In this document: piece by piece, positions 38,335-47,013 of the stretch
How the letters are laid out: every line of letters begins with the position of its first letter
Numbering within the stretch: the stretch's first letter is position 1
NCBI GenBank assembly: GCA_021808665.1
Contig: JAKBBA010000018.1
Span: 1 to 64,000 of the forward strand
Source of the DNA: Actinomycetes bacterium
GTDB lineage: Bacteria > Actinomycetota > Acidimicrobiia > Acidimicrobiales > Palsa-688
DNA length: 64,000 bases
Direction: 5' to 3'
The notes under the pieces: generated by a model
Databases searched by the model: none
Told to the model about the DNA's origin: nothing
What the model saw: the letters and a program-made list of their open reading frames with translations, nothing else
Made by a program: the position numbers and the translations under genes

Positions 38335-38973
38335 ATGGCGCAGAGCTTGGGATCTGGAGGGGACCGCATCCTAACGGTGCCGAACCTGATCACCACCGTC
38401 AGGCTGGCGCTGGTTCCTGTATTCGTGTGGCTCTTGCTACGACCCGACCGCCGCGGGTGGTACCCGGCGGCTCTGCTGTTGGGCGGACTCGGTATCACCG
38501 ACGGTGTCGACGGTTTCGTCGCCCGCAGGTTCGACCAGGTCTCCACCGTCGGGAAGCTCCTGGACCCTATCGCCGACCGGCTGTTGTTAGGCGCTGCGGC
38601 GGTAGGCACGGTTGTCCTTGGCGCCATCCCGGTGTGGGTCGCCTGGCTTGCTATAGGGCGCGAGGCGATCGTCGCCGCCGGCTTTGTGCTGGTCAGCGCT
38701 CTCGGCGGAAAGCGCATGGACGTGAGCACGGCCGGCAAGGCGGGGACTTTCGGGCTGATGTGCGCCATCCCGCTCTTCCTCGCCGGTCACGCCGCTGACG
38801 ACTGGCGCCGGGTGGCCGAGGATCTCGCATGGGTTTGCATAGTCCCCGGCCTCGTGTCGGGATGGTACGCGGTGGTCGGTTACTTCCACCCGGCCATCGA
38901 ATCCGTCCGGGCGGGGCGTGAGGCCACCGCGGGGGCGACGTTGGCCAAGCAAACAGGCGAGCCGCCCAGATGA
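38335..38973 (+). CDS. pgsA: CDP-alcohol phosphatidyltransferase (PgsA-like)
   Basis: The 212-residue membrane enzyme has the CDP-alcohol motif DGVDGFVARRFDQVSTVGKLLD (residues D, D, G, AR, G, D, D in order) near residue 62, ending LLDPIADR. It joins a phosphatidyl group from CDP-diacylglycerol to glycerol 3-phosphate or another alcohol; the family start VPNLITTVRLALVP suggests PgsA. Several membrane helices follow. It overlaps the next gene by four bases (ATGA). Confidence 0.9.
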   Translation: MAQSLGSGGDRILTVPNLITTVRLALVPVFVWLLLRPDRRGWYPAALLLGGLGITDGVDGFVARRFDQVSTVGKLLDPIADRLLLGAAAVGTVVLGAIPVWVAWLAIGREAIVAAGFVLVSALGGKRMDVSTAGKAGTFGLMCAIPLFLAGHAADDWRRVAEDLAWVCIVPGLVSGWYAVVGYFHPAIESVRAGREATAGATLAKQTGEPPR

Positions 38974-41474
38974 AAGCGGTGATCATGGCGGGAGGCGAGG
39001 GAACGAGGCTGCGCCCTTTGACCTCCAACCAACCCAAGCCGATGATGCCCGTCGCCAACAGGCCGATGATGGAGCACATCGTCGAGTTGCTCAAGGGACA
39101 CGGCTTCGACGAGATAGTTGTGACCGTGGCGTTCCAGGCGAACGCTATCCGCACCTATTTCGGTAACGGAGCCGAGTTCGGCGTGAGGATGGCCTACGCG
39201 ACCGAGGAGTCACCCCTAGGGACGGCTGGTTCGGTTAGAAACGCCATGGACGAGCTCGACGAGCCCTTCCTGGTCATATCCGGCGACGTCGTCACCGACA
39301 TCGACCTTGGGGCGCTCGTCGAGTTCCACCTCGCTAAGCGGTCGATCGCGACGATCGGGCTGAAAGAGACCCCCAACCCACTTGAGTTCGGGATTGTCAT
39401 AACCCGCCCGGACGGTGCGGTCGAGAGGTTCCTGGAGAAGCCTACCTGGGGACAGGTCTTCTCCGACACGATCAACACCGGCATCTACGTGCTCGACCCT
39501 TCGATCTTCGACTACATCGAACCGCAGAAGGCAGTGGACTTCTCCTCCGACGTGTTCCCCAGGCTGCTAGACGACGCTAAACCGTTGTTCGGCTGCGTGG
39601 TCGACGGCTACTGGGAGGACGTCGGAACACTCGAGGCGTACGTCAAGGTGCACCAAGACGTGCTCGACGGGCAGGTGCGCGTCGCTATCAGCGGTTTCAA
39701 GGTACGAGACGGAGTCTGGTTCGGGGAGGGCTCGGAGATAGACCCGAACGCGAAAGTTGCCGGACCGGCAGTGATCGGCGACAACTGCCGGGTCGAGCCC
39801 GGCGCCCGCCTCGGCGAGTACACGGTGCTCGGATCCAACGTGAGGGTTGGCACCGACTGCGTCGTCGAACGTTCCGTCGTGCATGACAACGTCTACCTCG
39901 GACCGGGTGTTCGCCTGAGGGGGGCAGTCGTCGGCCGTTCGAGCGACTTGCGGCGCGGGGCGCGCCTGGAAGAAGGCGTGGTGATCGGCGACGAGTGCTT
40001 TGTCGGAGATCATGCTGTGATCAACCCCGGGGTGAAGGTCTACCCGTTCAAGACGGTGGAGCAGGGCGCCGTCGTCAACTCGTCGATAGTGTGGGAGTCC
40101 CGAGGGGCCCGACACCTCTTCGGGCGGCGCGGTGTTGAGGGCCTCGCCAACGTGGATGTATCTCCGGAGCTGGCGGTGCGCCTGGCGATGGCTTTCGGTA
40201 CGACCATGAAGAAGGGGTCTACCGTCGTGGCTTCTCGTGACACGAGCCGTGCCGCCCGGGTGCTCAAGCGGGCGGTTATGGTGGGTCTGAACGCCGCCGG
40301 CGTAGACGTAGCTGACCTCGAGGTCGCCACCGTCCCGATCACGCGTTTCGCTGTCCGTAGCGAGCACGCCACAGCCGGCGTGTCGGTGCGACTGGTGCGC
40401 GACGACCCGCAGTCGGTGCTGATCCGGTTCTTCGATTCGAGCGGCATCGACATATCCGAAGCGACGCAACGCAAAGTGGAGAGGCTGTTCTACAGAGAGG
40501 ACTACCGCCGGTCGCTGGCCGGAGAGATAGGTGAGTTGCGTTTCCCCAACCGAACAGCAGAGTTCTACACCGCCCGCCTGATGGACAGCGTCAACGCCGA
40601 AGCTCTGCGCTCGGCCCGCTTCAAGGTGGTCCTCGACTATGCGTACGGAGCGGCCAGTTTCATCATGCCCAACGTGCTCTCCAAACTCGGAGCGGACATC
40701 CTTTCGGTCAACCCTTACGCTTCGACGCGCCAGTCACTCGGCTTCGATCGTTGGGAGCACGCTGCCCAGGTATCGTCGTTGGTCAAAGCGTCGGGAGCTC
40801 AGCTCGGCGCCGTTATCGACCCCGACGGGGAGATGATCACTCTCGTGGACGACACGGGGGTGGTTCTAAGCGACGACCAGGCGTTGATGGCGGTCCTCAG
40901 CCTGGTCGTGCGCAACGGCGGCCAGCCTGGCGCCGGACCGACGAAAGTCGCTCTTCCGGTCTCCGTCAGCCGCCACGCCGAGCGGATCTGCGCCGCCGCA
41001 GGCGCCGAGTTGATCTGGACGAAGCTCTCGACGCCTTCGCTGATGGAGGCCGCTTCGAAGCCCGGGGTCCGGTTCGCCGCGAACCAGGAGGGCGGCTACA
41101 TCTTCCCGGGTTTCCTGCCCGCATACGACTCGCTGGCAGCGTTAGTCGAGACCCTAGCCCTGCTTGCCGGCGAAAAGGTGAAGCTGTCGAGAGTAGTGTC
41201 CGCCTTGCCGGTACCCCGAATGGCGCATGAGTCTGTCGTAACCCCATGGGAGCGTAAAGGTCTTGTGATGCGGACGGTGATGGAGTGGGCAAGCGATCGA
41301 GAAGTTCTCCTGGTCGACGGCGTGAAAGCCATATACGACGACGGTTGGGCTCTAGTGCTACCCGATCCCGACGAACCCTTGTCCCATGTCTGGGCGGAGG
41401 CTTCCAGCGAAGCTGAAGCCACGGCTAGAGCCCAGGAGTTTGCCCGCAAGATACGTTCCGTAGCGAGGTCGTAG
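38970..41474 (+). CDS. NDP-sugar pyrophosphorylase / phosphomannomutase-like fusion
   Basis: The 834-residue protein has an N-terminal nucleotidyltransferase (MAGGEGTRLRPLTSNQPKPM; residues 1 to about 240) typical of mannose-1-phosphate guanylyltransferases and glucose-1-phosphate uridylyltransferases, a left-handed beta-helix of hexapeptide repeats (about 250-370), and a C-terminal alpha-phosphohexomutase-like part (about 380-834) with VIDPDGEMITLVDD. The phosphoserine loop TxSHNP expected of phosphohexomutases is not seen; the region near HATAGVSVRLVRDDP takes its place. Mutase activity is therefore doubtful. It may feed sugar nucleotides to the surface glycan genes at 55-63 kb. Confidence 0.88.
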   Translation: MKAVIMAGGEGTRLRPLTSNQPKPMMPVANRPMMEHIVELLKGHGFDEIVVTVAFQANAIRTYFGNGAEFGVRMAYATEESPLGTAGSVRNAMDELDEPFLVISGDVVTDIDLGALVEFHLAKRSIATIGLKETPNPLEFGIVITRPDGAVERFLEKPTWGQVFSDTINTGIYVLDPSIFDYIEPQKAVDFSSDVFPRLLDDAKPLFGCVVDGYWEDVGTLEAYVKVHQDVLDGQVRVAISGFKVRDGVWFGEGSEIDPNAKVAGPAVIGDNCRVEPGARLGEYTVLGSNVRVGTDCVVERSVVHDNVYLGPGVRLRGAVVGRSSDLRRGARLEEGVVIGDECFVGDHAVINPGVKVYPFKTVEQGAVVNSSIVWESRGARHLFGRRGVEGLANVDVSPELAVRLAMAFGTTMKKGSTVVASRDTSRAARVLKRAVMVGLNAAGVDVADLEVATVPITRFAVRSEHATAGVSVRLVRDDPQSVLIRFFDSSGIDISEATQRKVERLFYREDYRRSLAGEIGELRFPNRTAEFYTARLMDSVNAEALRSARFKVVLDYAYGAASFIMPNVLSKLGADILSVNPYASTRQSLGFDRWEHAAQVSSLVKASGAQLGAVIDPDGEMITLVDDTGVVLSDDQALMAVLSLVVRNGGQPGAGPTKVALPVSVSRHAERICAAAGAELIWTKLSTPSLMEAASKPGVRFAANQEGGYIFPGFLPAYDSLAALVETLALLAGEKVKLSRVVSALPVPRMAHESVVTPWERKGLVMRTVMEWASDREVLLVDGVKAIYDDGWALVLPDPDEPLSHVWAEASSEAEATARAQEFARKIRSVARS

Positions 41475-41574
41475 ACCCCCGGCGTGCGAGGTCTTCAGCG
41501 CTACCGGGTGCGCCAGGGCGAAGGGGGCGGCCGAGGCGACGCACGCCTGCGCCTTTACAGTATGTTGAGGGTTC

Positions 41575-41955
41575 ATGAACGTGCCGGAGCATCTTCGTTA
41601 CACCTCTGACCACGAATGGGCCCGTGACGACTCCGACGGCGTGAGGATCGGGATCACCGACTACGCCCAAGATTCGCTCGGCGATGTCGTCTTCGTCCAG
41701 CTTCCGACGCCCGGGAGGCGTGTAACCGCTGGCGAGTCGATAGCCGAAGTCGAGTCCACTAAGTCGGTGTCTGATATCTACGCGCCGATCGACGGTACCG
41801 TCAGCGAGGTTAACCAGGATCTGACGGACGCACCTCAGCGCCTGAACGAGGACCCCTACGGCGAGGGTTGGCTCTGCGTGATCACCCCTGACGGTGACAC
41901 GCCCTTGGCGCCGCTCATGAACGCGGACGCCTACCGCGGTCTCATCGAGGGTTAG
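41575..41955 (+). CDS. gcvH: glycine cleavage system H protein
   Basis: The 126-residue lipoyl carrier has Lys63 in the lipoyl motif EVESTKSVSDIYAP and the usual FVQLPTPGRRV and NEDPYGEGWL segments. It shuttles the aminomethyl group between the P, T and L proteins. A TACAGT -10-like box lies 14 bases before ATG 41575. It starts the conserved gcvH-garA-ftsR-bfn-merR-gcvT-gcvP order. Confidence 0.96.
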   Translation: MNVPEHLRYTSDHEWARDDSDGVRIGITDYAQDSLGDVVFVQLPTPGRRVTAGESIAEVESTKSVSDIYAPIDGTVSEVNQDLTDAPQRLNEDPYGEGWLCVITPDGDTPLAPLMNADAYRGLIEG

Positions 41956-41968
41956 CCGGTCCGGGGTC

Positions 41969-42463
41969 GTGACGTTGATCTTCTGTAATCACTGCGGGCA
42001 CCGCAACCCTGACGGGTCGAACTTCTGCTCGTCTTGCGGTCACGTCCTGGAGCGCCCCGGTCACTCCGAGGAGTCCACGACGATGACGTTCGCGCCCGTG
42101 GAGGCTGCCGGAGAGGTCGCAGACGAAGAGGTCAGTGTCGACATCGGCGACGAGCCGCCCGGCGCTGGGATATTGGTCGTGCGACGTGGGCCGAACGCTG
42201 GGTCGCGCTATTGGCTGGAGGACGGGGTGACGTCTATCGGCAGGAACCCGCAGAGCGGGATTTTCCTCGACGACGTGACCGTCTCGAGGTCTCACGCTCA
42301 GATAACCAAGCGTGACGGAGTCTTCGTAGTCGCCGACGTGGGATCTCTAAACGGGACTTATCTGAACCGTGAACGGATCGACAAGGCGACTCTTCACTCG
42401 GGCGACGAGCTTCAAATCGGGAAGTTTCGCCTTGTGTTCCTCCACGAGTCGGTAGAGGATTGA
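41969..42463 (+). CDS. garA: FHA-domain regulator, GarA/OdhI-like, with N-terminal zinc ribbon
   Basis: The 164-residue protein has a zinc ribbon (Cys6, Cys9, Cys20, Cys23), a threonine cluster ESTTMTF near residue 38 that looks like the phosphorylation site of GarA/OdhI, and a C-terminal FHA domain (TSIGRNPQSGIFLDDVTVSRSHA, SLNGTYLN). GarA regulates 2-oxoglutarate dehydrogenase and glutamate metabolism under control of serine/threonine kinases. The zinc ribbon is not part of mycobacterial GarA. Synteny with ftsR and gcvH supports the call. Confidence 0.88.
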   Translation: MTLIFCNHCGHRNPDGSNFCSSCGHVLERPGHSEESTTMTFAPVEAAGEVADEEVSVDIGDEPPGAGILVVRRGPNAGSRYWLEDGVTSIGRNPQSGIFLDDVTVSRSHAQITKRDGVFVVADVGSLNGTYLNRERIDKATLHSGDELQIGKFRLVFLHESVED

Positions 42464-43467
42464 CGCGATTGGCGAGCCGATCACATCTGTCCATAGGCGA
42501 GGTGCTCTCGTTGCTTCGCGGGGAGTTCCCCGACGTCACCATCTCCAAGATCCGCTTTCTCGAAAGCCAGGGGTTGGTGGACCCGGAGCGCACGCCGTCG
42601 GGCTACCGCAAGTTCTACGAGGCCGACGTTGAGCGCTTGAGGTGGATCTTGCTTCAGCAGAAGGAGCATTTCCTTCCGCTCAAGGTGATCAAGGATCGCC
42701 TCGAGTCCTCAGAGCTCATCGACGACGCGCCGTTGGCCGGGTCTTCTGAGGGTCTGGGAAGTCTCTCGGATCCCCTTGAAGTGCCCGAGGTGATTGTCGA
42801 CTCTGCTACCAAGTCGCCGGCTGACAGTGCTCACAACTCGCTGGCAGAGTCCCCACCTGAAGGCTCGGGTCCTGTAGGTGTCGCGGGTACGCATAGACCA
42901 CCAGGCGCCGCAGCCCCCGACACGTCCGTCTCTTCGTCACCTCGCCCGGCGATCTTCGCTGGTCTGCACCGAGAGTCTGCTGGCGGGACCCGGGCGTCCG
43001 CTGATCCGAGCAGGGCTCTTGGCGGCGAACCAGGTGGTGGCAAAACTGGTGGTGGCGGAGGCGGGGAACTCCGGCCAGGAGAAACCGTCCAGGACTCCTA
43101 CACCGAGGCTGAGCTTGCGGCGGCGGCGGGGTGCAGCACCAGGCTGGTGGCAGACCTAACCCAGTTCGGGTTGGTAGGGCCGCTAGGCCAGGCCGGGGGA
43201 GCCCCCTACTACGACCGCTGCGCCGTCGAGATCTGCAAAGCGGCGTCGAGGTTCGCCGCTTTCGGCGTGGAACCCCGACACTTGCGAGTTTGGCGCAACG
43301 CGGCTGTCAAGGAGGTCGAACTGTTCGCACAGCTCGTTACCCCTCTTTTGCGTCAGCACAACCCGAGGGGTCGGACCGACGCAGAGGACACCTTGAGCGA
43401 GCTAGCCGCCGCAGGGGCCCAACTTCGGGCTGCTCTGGTAGAAAGGGAGATCAGCTCGATACGCTGA
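42460..43467 (+). CDS. ftsR: MerR-family regulator, FtsR-like
   Basis: The 335-residue protein has an N-terminal MerR helix-turn-helix (SHLSIGEVLSLLRGEFPDVTISKIRFLESQGLV, in part) and a long Gly/Ser/Pro-rich linker (residues about 105-205), then a second helix-turn-helix-like region near residues 215-260 (YTEAELAAAAGCSTRLVADLTQFGLV, in part). Its homologue FtsR/Rv1828 in mycobacteria and corynebacteria activates ftsZ. TTG 42460 overlaps the garA stop. Confidence 0.88.
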   Translation: MTRLASRSHLSIGEVLSLLRGEFPDVTISKIRFLESQGLVDPERTPSGYRKFYEADVERLRWILLQQKEHFLPLKVIKDRLESSELIDDAPLAGSSEGLGSLSDPLEVPEVIVDSATKSPADSAHNSLAESPPEGSGPVGVAGTHRPPGAAAPDTSVSSSPRPAIFAGLHRESAGGTRASADPSRALGGEPGGGKTGGGGGGELRPGETVQDSYTEAELAAAAGCSTRLVADLTQFGLVGPLGQAGGAPYYDRCAVEICKAASRFAAFGVEPRHLRVWRNAAVKEVELFAQLVTPLLRQHNPRGRTDAEDTLSELAAAGAQLRAALVEREISSIR

Positions 43468-43495
43468 GCGCCGGGGGAGAACTAACCTCGCGGCC

Positions 43496-43987
43496 ATGGT
43501 GGAAATGAAGCTCGAAGCGCTCAGAGTGGAGATCCCTAGCAACAACCCGCTGCTGCTGCTCCAAGAGAAGTCGGGAGCTAAGCGGTCGTTGGTTATCTAC
43601 ATCGGCCCCGCCGAGGCGCAGGCCATCGCTTTCGCCCAGCAACGCGTGGTCACCCCGAGGCCGATGACACATGACTTGATACGCGACCTCGTCGAGGCTC
43701 TGGGAGCCACCGTGGACTTCGTGGTGGTCACGTCGCTACGTGACAGGACCTTCTTCGCGGAACTGCACCTGGCCGGGCCTTCGGGCCGCCGCCAGGTTTC
43801 GGCCCGTCCTTCCGACGCGGTGGCCATAGCCGTCCGGGTCAACTGCCCTATCTTTGCCGAGGAGGACCTCCTCGACGCGGAGGGGGTAGTGCTCGACGCT
43901 GAGGACGACGATTCCGAAGGCGAAGCGGAGCTAGTCTCGGAATTTAGGAGTTTCATCGAAGGGATCCGGCCAGAGGACTTCGGGTGA
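43496..43987 (+). CDS. bifunctional nuclease family protein (DUF151)
   Basis: The 163-residue protein is a DUF151/BFN domain (VEIPSNNPLLLLQEKSGAKRSLVIYIGPAEAQAIAF, in part; HDLIRDLVEALGATVDFVVV, in part; RPSDAVAIAVRVNCPIF). The family includes enzymes with RNase/DNase activity in plants and Rv1829 in mycobacteria. It lies 28 bases after ftsR in the conserved order. Confidence 0.9.
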   Translation: MVEMKLEALRVEIPSNNPLLLLQEKSGAKRSLVIYIGPAEAQAIAFAQQRVVTPRPMTHDLIRDLVEALGATVDFVVVTSLRDRTFFAELHLAGPSGRRQVSARPSDAVAIAVRVNCPIFAEEDLLDAEGVVLDAEDDDSEGEAELVSEFRSFIEGIRPEDFG

Positions 43988-44066
43988 GCCATTTGCGACC
44001 CCGGGTGCTGTCGGCCACACTGTATAAAAGCGCTGTGAGACAACACTTTGCACGGAGGTGCACCGG

Positions 44067-44558
44067 ATGAGGCCGACACAGTTCGACCCCGAGAACTGCG
44101 GGCCACGGTTTGGATATAGAGGTCCCCAGGTCTGCTCGATAGTCGGGATCACCTACCGCCAGCTCGACTACTGGGCCCGCACCGGCCTGCTCGAGCCTTC
44201 GGTCAGCAGGGCCCGCGGCAGCGGCTCCCAAAGGCTCTACTCGTACTCTGACCTTCTGCAGCTCAAGGTCGTCAAGCGGCTGCTCGACTCGGGAGTGTCC
44301 CTTCAGTCGACGCGCAAAGCGATCGAATGTCTGCGCGGCGGAGGCGACGACCTAGGCAGCGCAAACCTGGTGATCGACGGAGCGACCTCGGTCCTTGCCC
44401 GCAGCGGGGAGGAGATCATCGACCTGCTCAAGGGGGGCCAGACGGTTCTGAACATCGTCCCGCTAAGAGGCGTGGTCAGCGAGCTCGAAGCCGCCATCAC
44501 TGACCTTGCGCCCGAGGGGCCGCCCAAGCCAGCTGGCGCCCGCGCAGAGGCCTCCTGA
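44067..44558 (+). CDS. MerR-family transcriptional regulator
   Basis: The 163-residue protein starts at ATG 44067 after CGGAGGTGCACC and has a MerR helix-turn-helix (VCSIVGITYRQLDYWARTGLLEP, in part; RLYSYSDLLQLKVVKRLLDSGV, in part). It is the equivalent of Rv1830. A TATAAA box at about 44022 suggests its own promoter. It lies three bases before gcvT and may regulate the glycine cleavage genes. Confidence 0.88.
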   Translation: MRPTQFDPENCGPRFGYRGPQVCSIVGITYRQLDYWARTGLLEPSVSRARGSGSQRLYSYSDLLQLKVVKRLLDSGVSLQSTRKAIECLRGGGDDLGSANLVIDGATSVLARSGEEIIDLLKGGQTVLNIVPLRGVVSELEAAITDLAPEGPPKPAGARAEAS

Positions 44559-44561
44559 ACG

Positions 44562-45635
44562 GTGTCCCCCGGCGCCGAGGCCCTTCGCTTGTCGCCTCTC
44601 GACGCTGCCCACCGGGCGCTCGGAGCGAAGATGGTTCCTTTCGGGGGATGGGAGATGCCGCTCAGCTATCCCGAAGGGACGATCGCCGAGCACATGTCGT
44701 GTCGCAGTGATGCTGCCGCCTTCGACGTAAGCCACCTTGGCACTGTCAGGGTTCAAGGCTCGGGGGCCTTGTCGACCCTCCAGTCGGCGTTCACTAACGA
44801 CCTTGGTAAGATCGCTCCTGGTCGGGCCCAGTACACGCACCTACTTGACGACACCGACGGGAGCGTCCTCGACGACATCATCGTGTGGTGGGTGAGCGAA
44901 GATCGCTTCGACGTCATGCCGAACGCTTCCAACACTACGAGGGTACGCGCCGCGGTTGGTGGCGTCGACGTGACCGCCGAGCGGGCCGTGATAGCGCTCG
45001 CCGGTCCCTCCGCCCGGGTGAAGCTCACCGGCGTCGCCCCGGCGGCCGCCGCTGTGGGACGCTTCCGGGTCGAGACCTTCGAATGGCGTGGCGCCGCTTG
45101 CCTGGCAGCAGGCACGGGCTACACCGGCGAGGACGGCGTCGAATGTGCTGTGCCATCCGGTCGTGCCCGAGAGTTCTGGGAGGCTGTCGTCGAGGCTGGC
45201 TTCACCCCGGCCGGGCTAGGAGCGCGCGACACCCTCCGCTTAGAAGCGGCCCTGCCCTTGCACGGTCACGAGCTCGGCCCTGGTATCACCCCGTTGCAGG
45301 CAGGACTCGGATGGGTGGTGGCTTGGGATAAGCCGGACGGTTTCCCAGGTCGGGCTGCTTTGGAGCGGGAACGCCGGAGCGGATTGCGGAGGCACCTGGC
45401 TGGGATCGTGACCGCCGGCCGCCAGCCGCCGCGCGCAGGAGCGGAGGTGCTCGCCGGGGGTAGCCGCGTCGGGGAGGTCACCAGCGGCAACTTCTCCCCG
45501 GTCCTGGGGCGCGGCATCGGACTCGCGCTGGTGGAGGGAGCCAACCAACCCGGGGCAGCCGTCGAGGTCGACTCTAGAGGTCGGCGAATCCCAGCCACCG
45601 TGTGCGCCTTGCCGTTCGTGGACAAGAAGCTCTGA
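44562..45635 (+). CDS. gcvT: aminomethyltransferase (glycine cleavage T protein)
   Basis: The 357-residue T protein transfers the methylene group to tetrahydrofolate. It shows the family start MVPFGGWEMPLSY, DVSHLGTVRVQG, the catalytic-site AGTGYTGEDGVE and the C-terminal GNFSPVLGRGIGLALV. GTG 44562 follows the merR stop by three bases. gcvPA follows. Confidence 0.95.
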   Translation: MSPGAEALRLSPLDAAHRALGAKMVPFGGWEMPLSYPEGTIAEHMSCRSDAAAFDVSHLGTVRVQGSGALSTLQSAFTNDLGKIAPGRAQYTHLLDDTDGSVLDDIIVWWVSEDRFDVMPNASNTTRVRAAVGGVDVTAERAVIALAGPSARVKLTGVAPAAAAVGRFRVETFEWRGAACLAAGTGYTGEDGVECAVPSGRAREFWEAVVEAGFTPAGLGARDTLRLEAALPLHGHELGPGITPLQAGLGWVVAWDKPDGFPGRAALERERRSGLRRHLAGIVTAGRQPPRAGAEVLAGGSRVGEVTSGNFSPVLGRGIGLALVEGANQPGAAVEVDSRGRRIPATVCALPFVDKKL

Positions 45636-45666
45636 CAGGCAACTCCAAAAGGAAGGTGTAACCCAG

Positions 45667-47013
45667 TTGGGTCATTTTGTTCCCCACAGCGACGCTGACG
45701 TAGCGCGGATGCTCGCCGACATTGGACTCGCCTCTGTCGAGGAGCTCTTCGACGTTATACCCCAGGCGCTGCGCCTGGCGGGTGGCCTCGGACTCCAAGC
45801 CGGGCTTTCGGAGTCGGACGTAGCCGCCGAGTTGGACCGTCTCGGGGGGAGGAACCGCTCCGGCGCGGACCTGGTCTGCTTCGCGGGGGCGGGCGCCTAC
45901 GATCACGACATCCCTGCCGTGACGAGGCGCCTCGGTAGCCGCTCGGAGTTCGTCACCGCGTACACCCCATACCAGCCGGAGGTATCTCAAGGGGTGCTTC
46001 AAGCCCTATTCGAATACCAGACTTTCGTCGCTCGCCTGTCAGGCCTAGACGTAGCGAACGCGTCGCTCTACGACGGCGCCTCGGCGACGGTCGAAGCGCT
46101 CAACATGGCCGGCGGGACGAAGGGCCGCCAGACGATGTGGGTGAGCGGCGCCCTGCACCCCTACTGGCGCTCGGTTATATCCACTTTCGCAGCCGGCTCA
46201 GGCCACGACATAGTAGAAGTTCCCGTGGCGGGCGGGATGACCGACTGGGGCAGCGCCCCCGACGGTCAGCCCGCGGCGATCGTCGTGGCAAACCCCAATT
46301 TCTTCGGGGCGTTCGAGGACGTTCCAGCCGCTAAGGCTCTCGCCGAGGCTCATGATGCTTCTCTCGTCGTGGCCTTCGACCCTGTGTCAGCCGGGCTGCT
46401 TCGGACTCCCGGTGAGATGGGCGCCGACATAGCAGTGGCCGAAGGGCAGCCGTTCGGGACGCCCCTCTCCTTCGGCGGTCCCTACCTCGGCCTCTTCGCC
46501 TGTCGGAGCGACCTGGTCCGCCGCCTGCCGGGGCGGCTCGTCGGGCGTACCCGGGACGGGGAAGGCCGCTCCGCGTACGTGACGACCCTGCGGGCCAGAG
46601 AGCAGGACATAAGGAGGGAAAAGGCGACTTCGAACGTCTGCACCAACCAGACCCTCATAGCGGTCGCTGCGATGATCCAACTGTCGTGGCTTGGAACCGG
46701 CGGGCTCGGCGAGTTGGCGTTGCGCTGCGCCCGGGGAGCGCGATACGCACGCGAGTCGCTGTTGGCGGTGCCGGGCATCACCCCGTTCGCAGATGCGCCG
46801 ACCCTTCGGGAGTTCGCAGTGCGAACGCCTCTCGACGCATCGACGGTGATAGATCGCATGGCCGAGGAGGGGTTCCTCGCCGGAGTGGCGGTCGGCGTCG
46901 ACGGGGGAGTAGCGACCATGGGAGGGGAAGCGCTCTTGGTGGCTGTCACCGAAAGGCGCACCAGGCCAGAGATCGACCGCTACGTGGAATGCATGGCAAA
47001 GGTGACAAGATGA
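45667..47013 (+). CDS. gcvPA: glycine dehydrogenase (decarboxylating) subunit 1
   Basis: The 448-residue N-terminal half of P protein has the FAGAGAYDHDIPAVTRRLGSRSEF start, TAYTPYQPEVSQGVLQALFEYQ and the LGLFACRSDLVRRLPGRLVG segment. With GcvPB it decarboxylates glycine through PLP. The TTG start at 45667 follows AAAGGAAGGTG. It overlaps gcvPB by four bases. Confidence 0.95.
   Translation: MGHFVPHSDADVARMLADIGLASVEELFDVIPQALRLAGGLGLQAGLSESDVAAELDRLGGRNRSGADLVCFAGAGAYDHDIPAVTRRLGSRSEFVTAYTPYQPEVSQGVLQALFEYQTFVARLSGLDVANASLYDGASATVEALNMAGGTKGRQTMWVSGALHPYWRSVISTFAAGSGHDIVEVPVAGGMTDWGSAPDGQPAAIVVANPNFFGAFEDVPAAKALAEAHDASLVVAFDPVSAGLLRTPGEMGADIAVAEGQPFGTPLSFGGPYLGLFACRSDLVRRLPGRLVGRTRDGEGRSAYVTTLRAREQDIRREKATSNVCTNQTLIAVAAMIQLSWLGTGGLGELALRCARGARYARESLLAVPGITPFADAPTLREFAVRTPLDASTVIDRMAEEGFLAGVAVGVDGGVATMGGEALLVAVTERRTRPEIDRYVECMAKVTR

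Noticed and set aside
41475..41574. Glycine riboswitch before gcvH
   Set aside because: The conserved glycine-aptamer cores were not found by eye; only a -10-like box is seen. An Infernal search with RF00504 would settle it.
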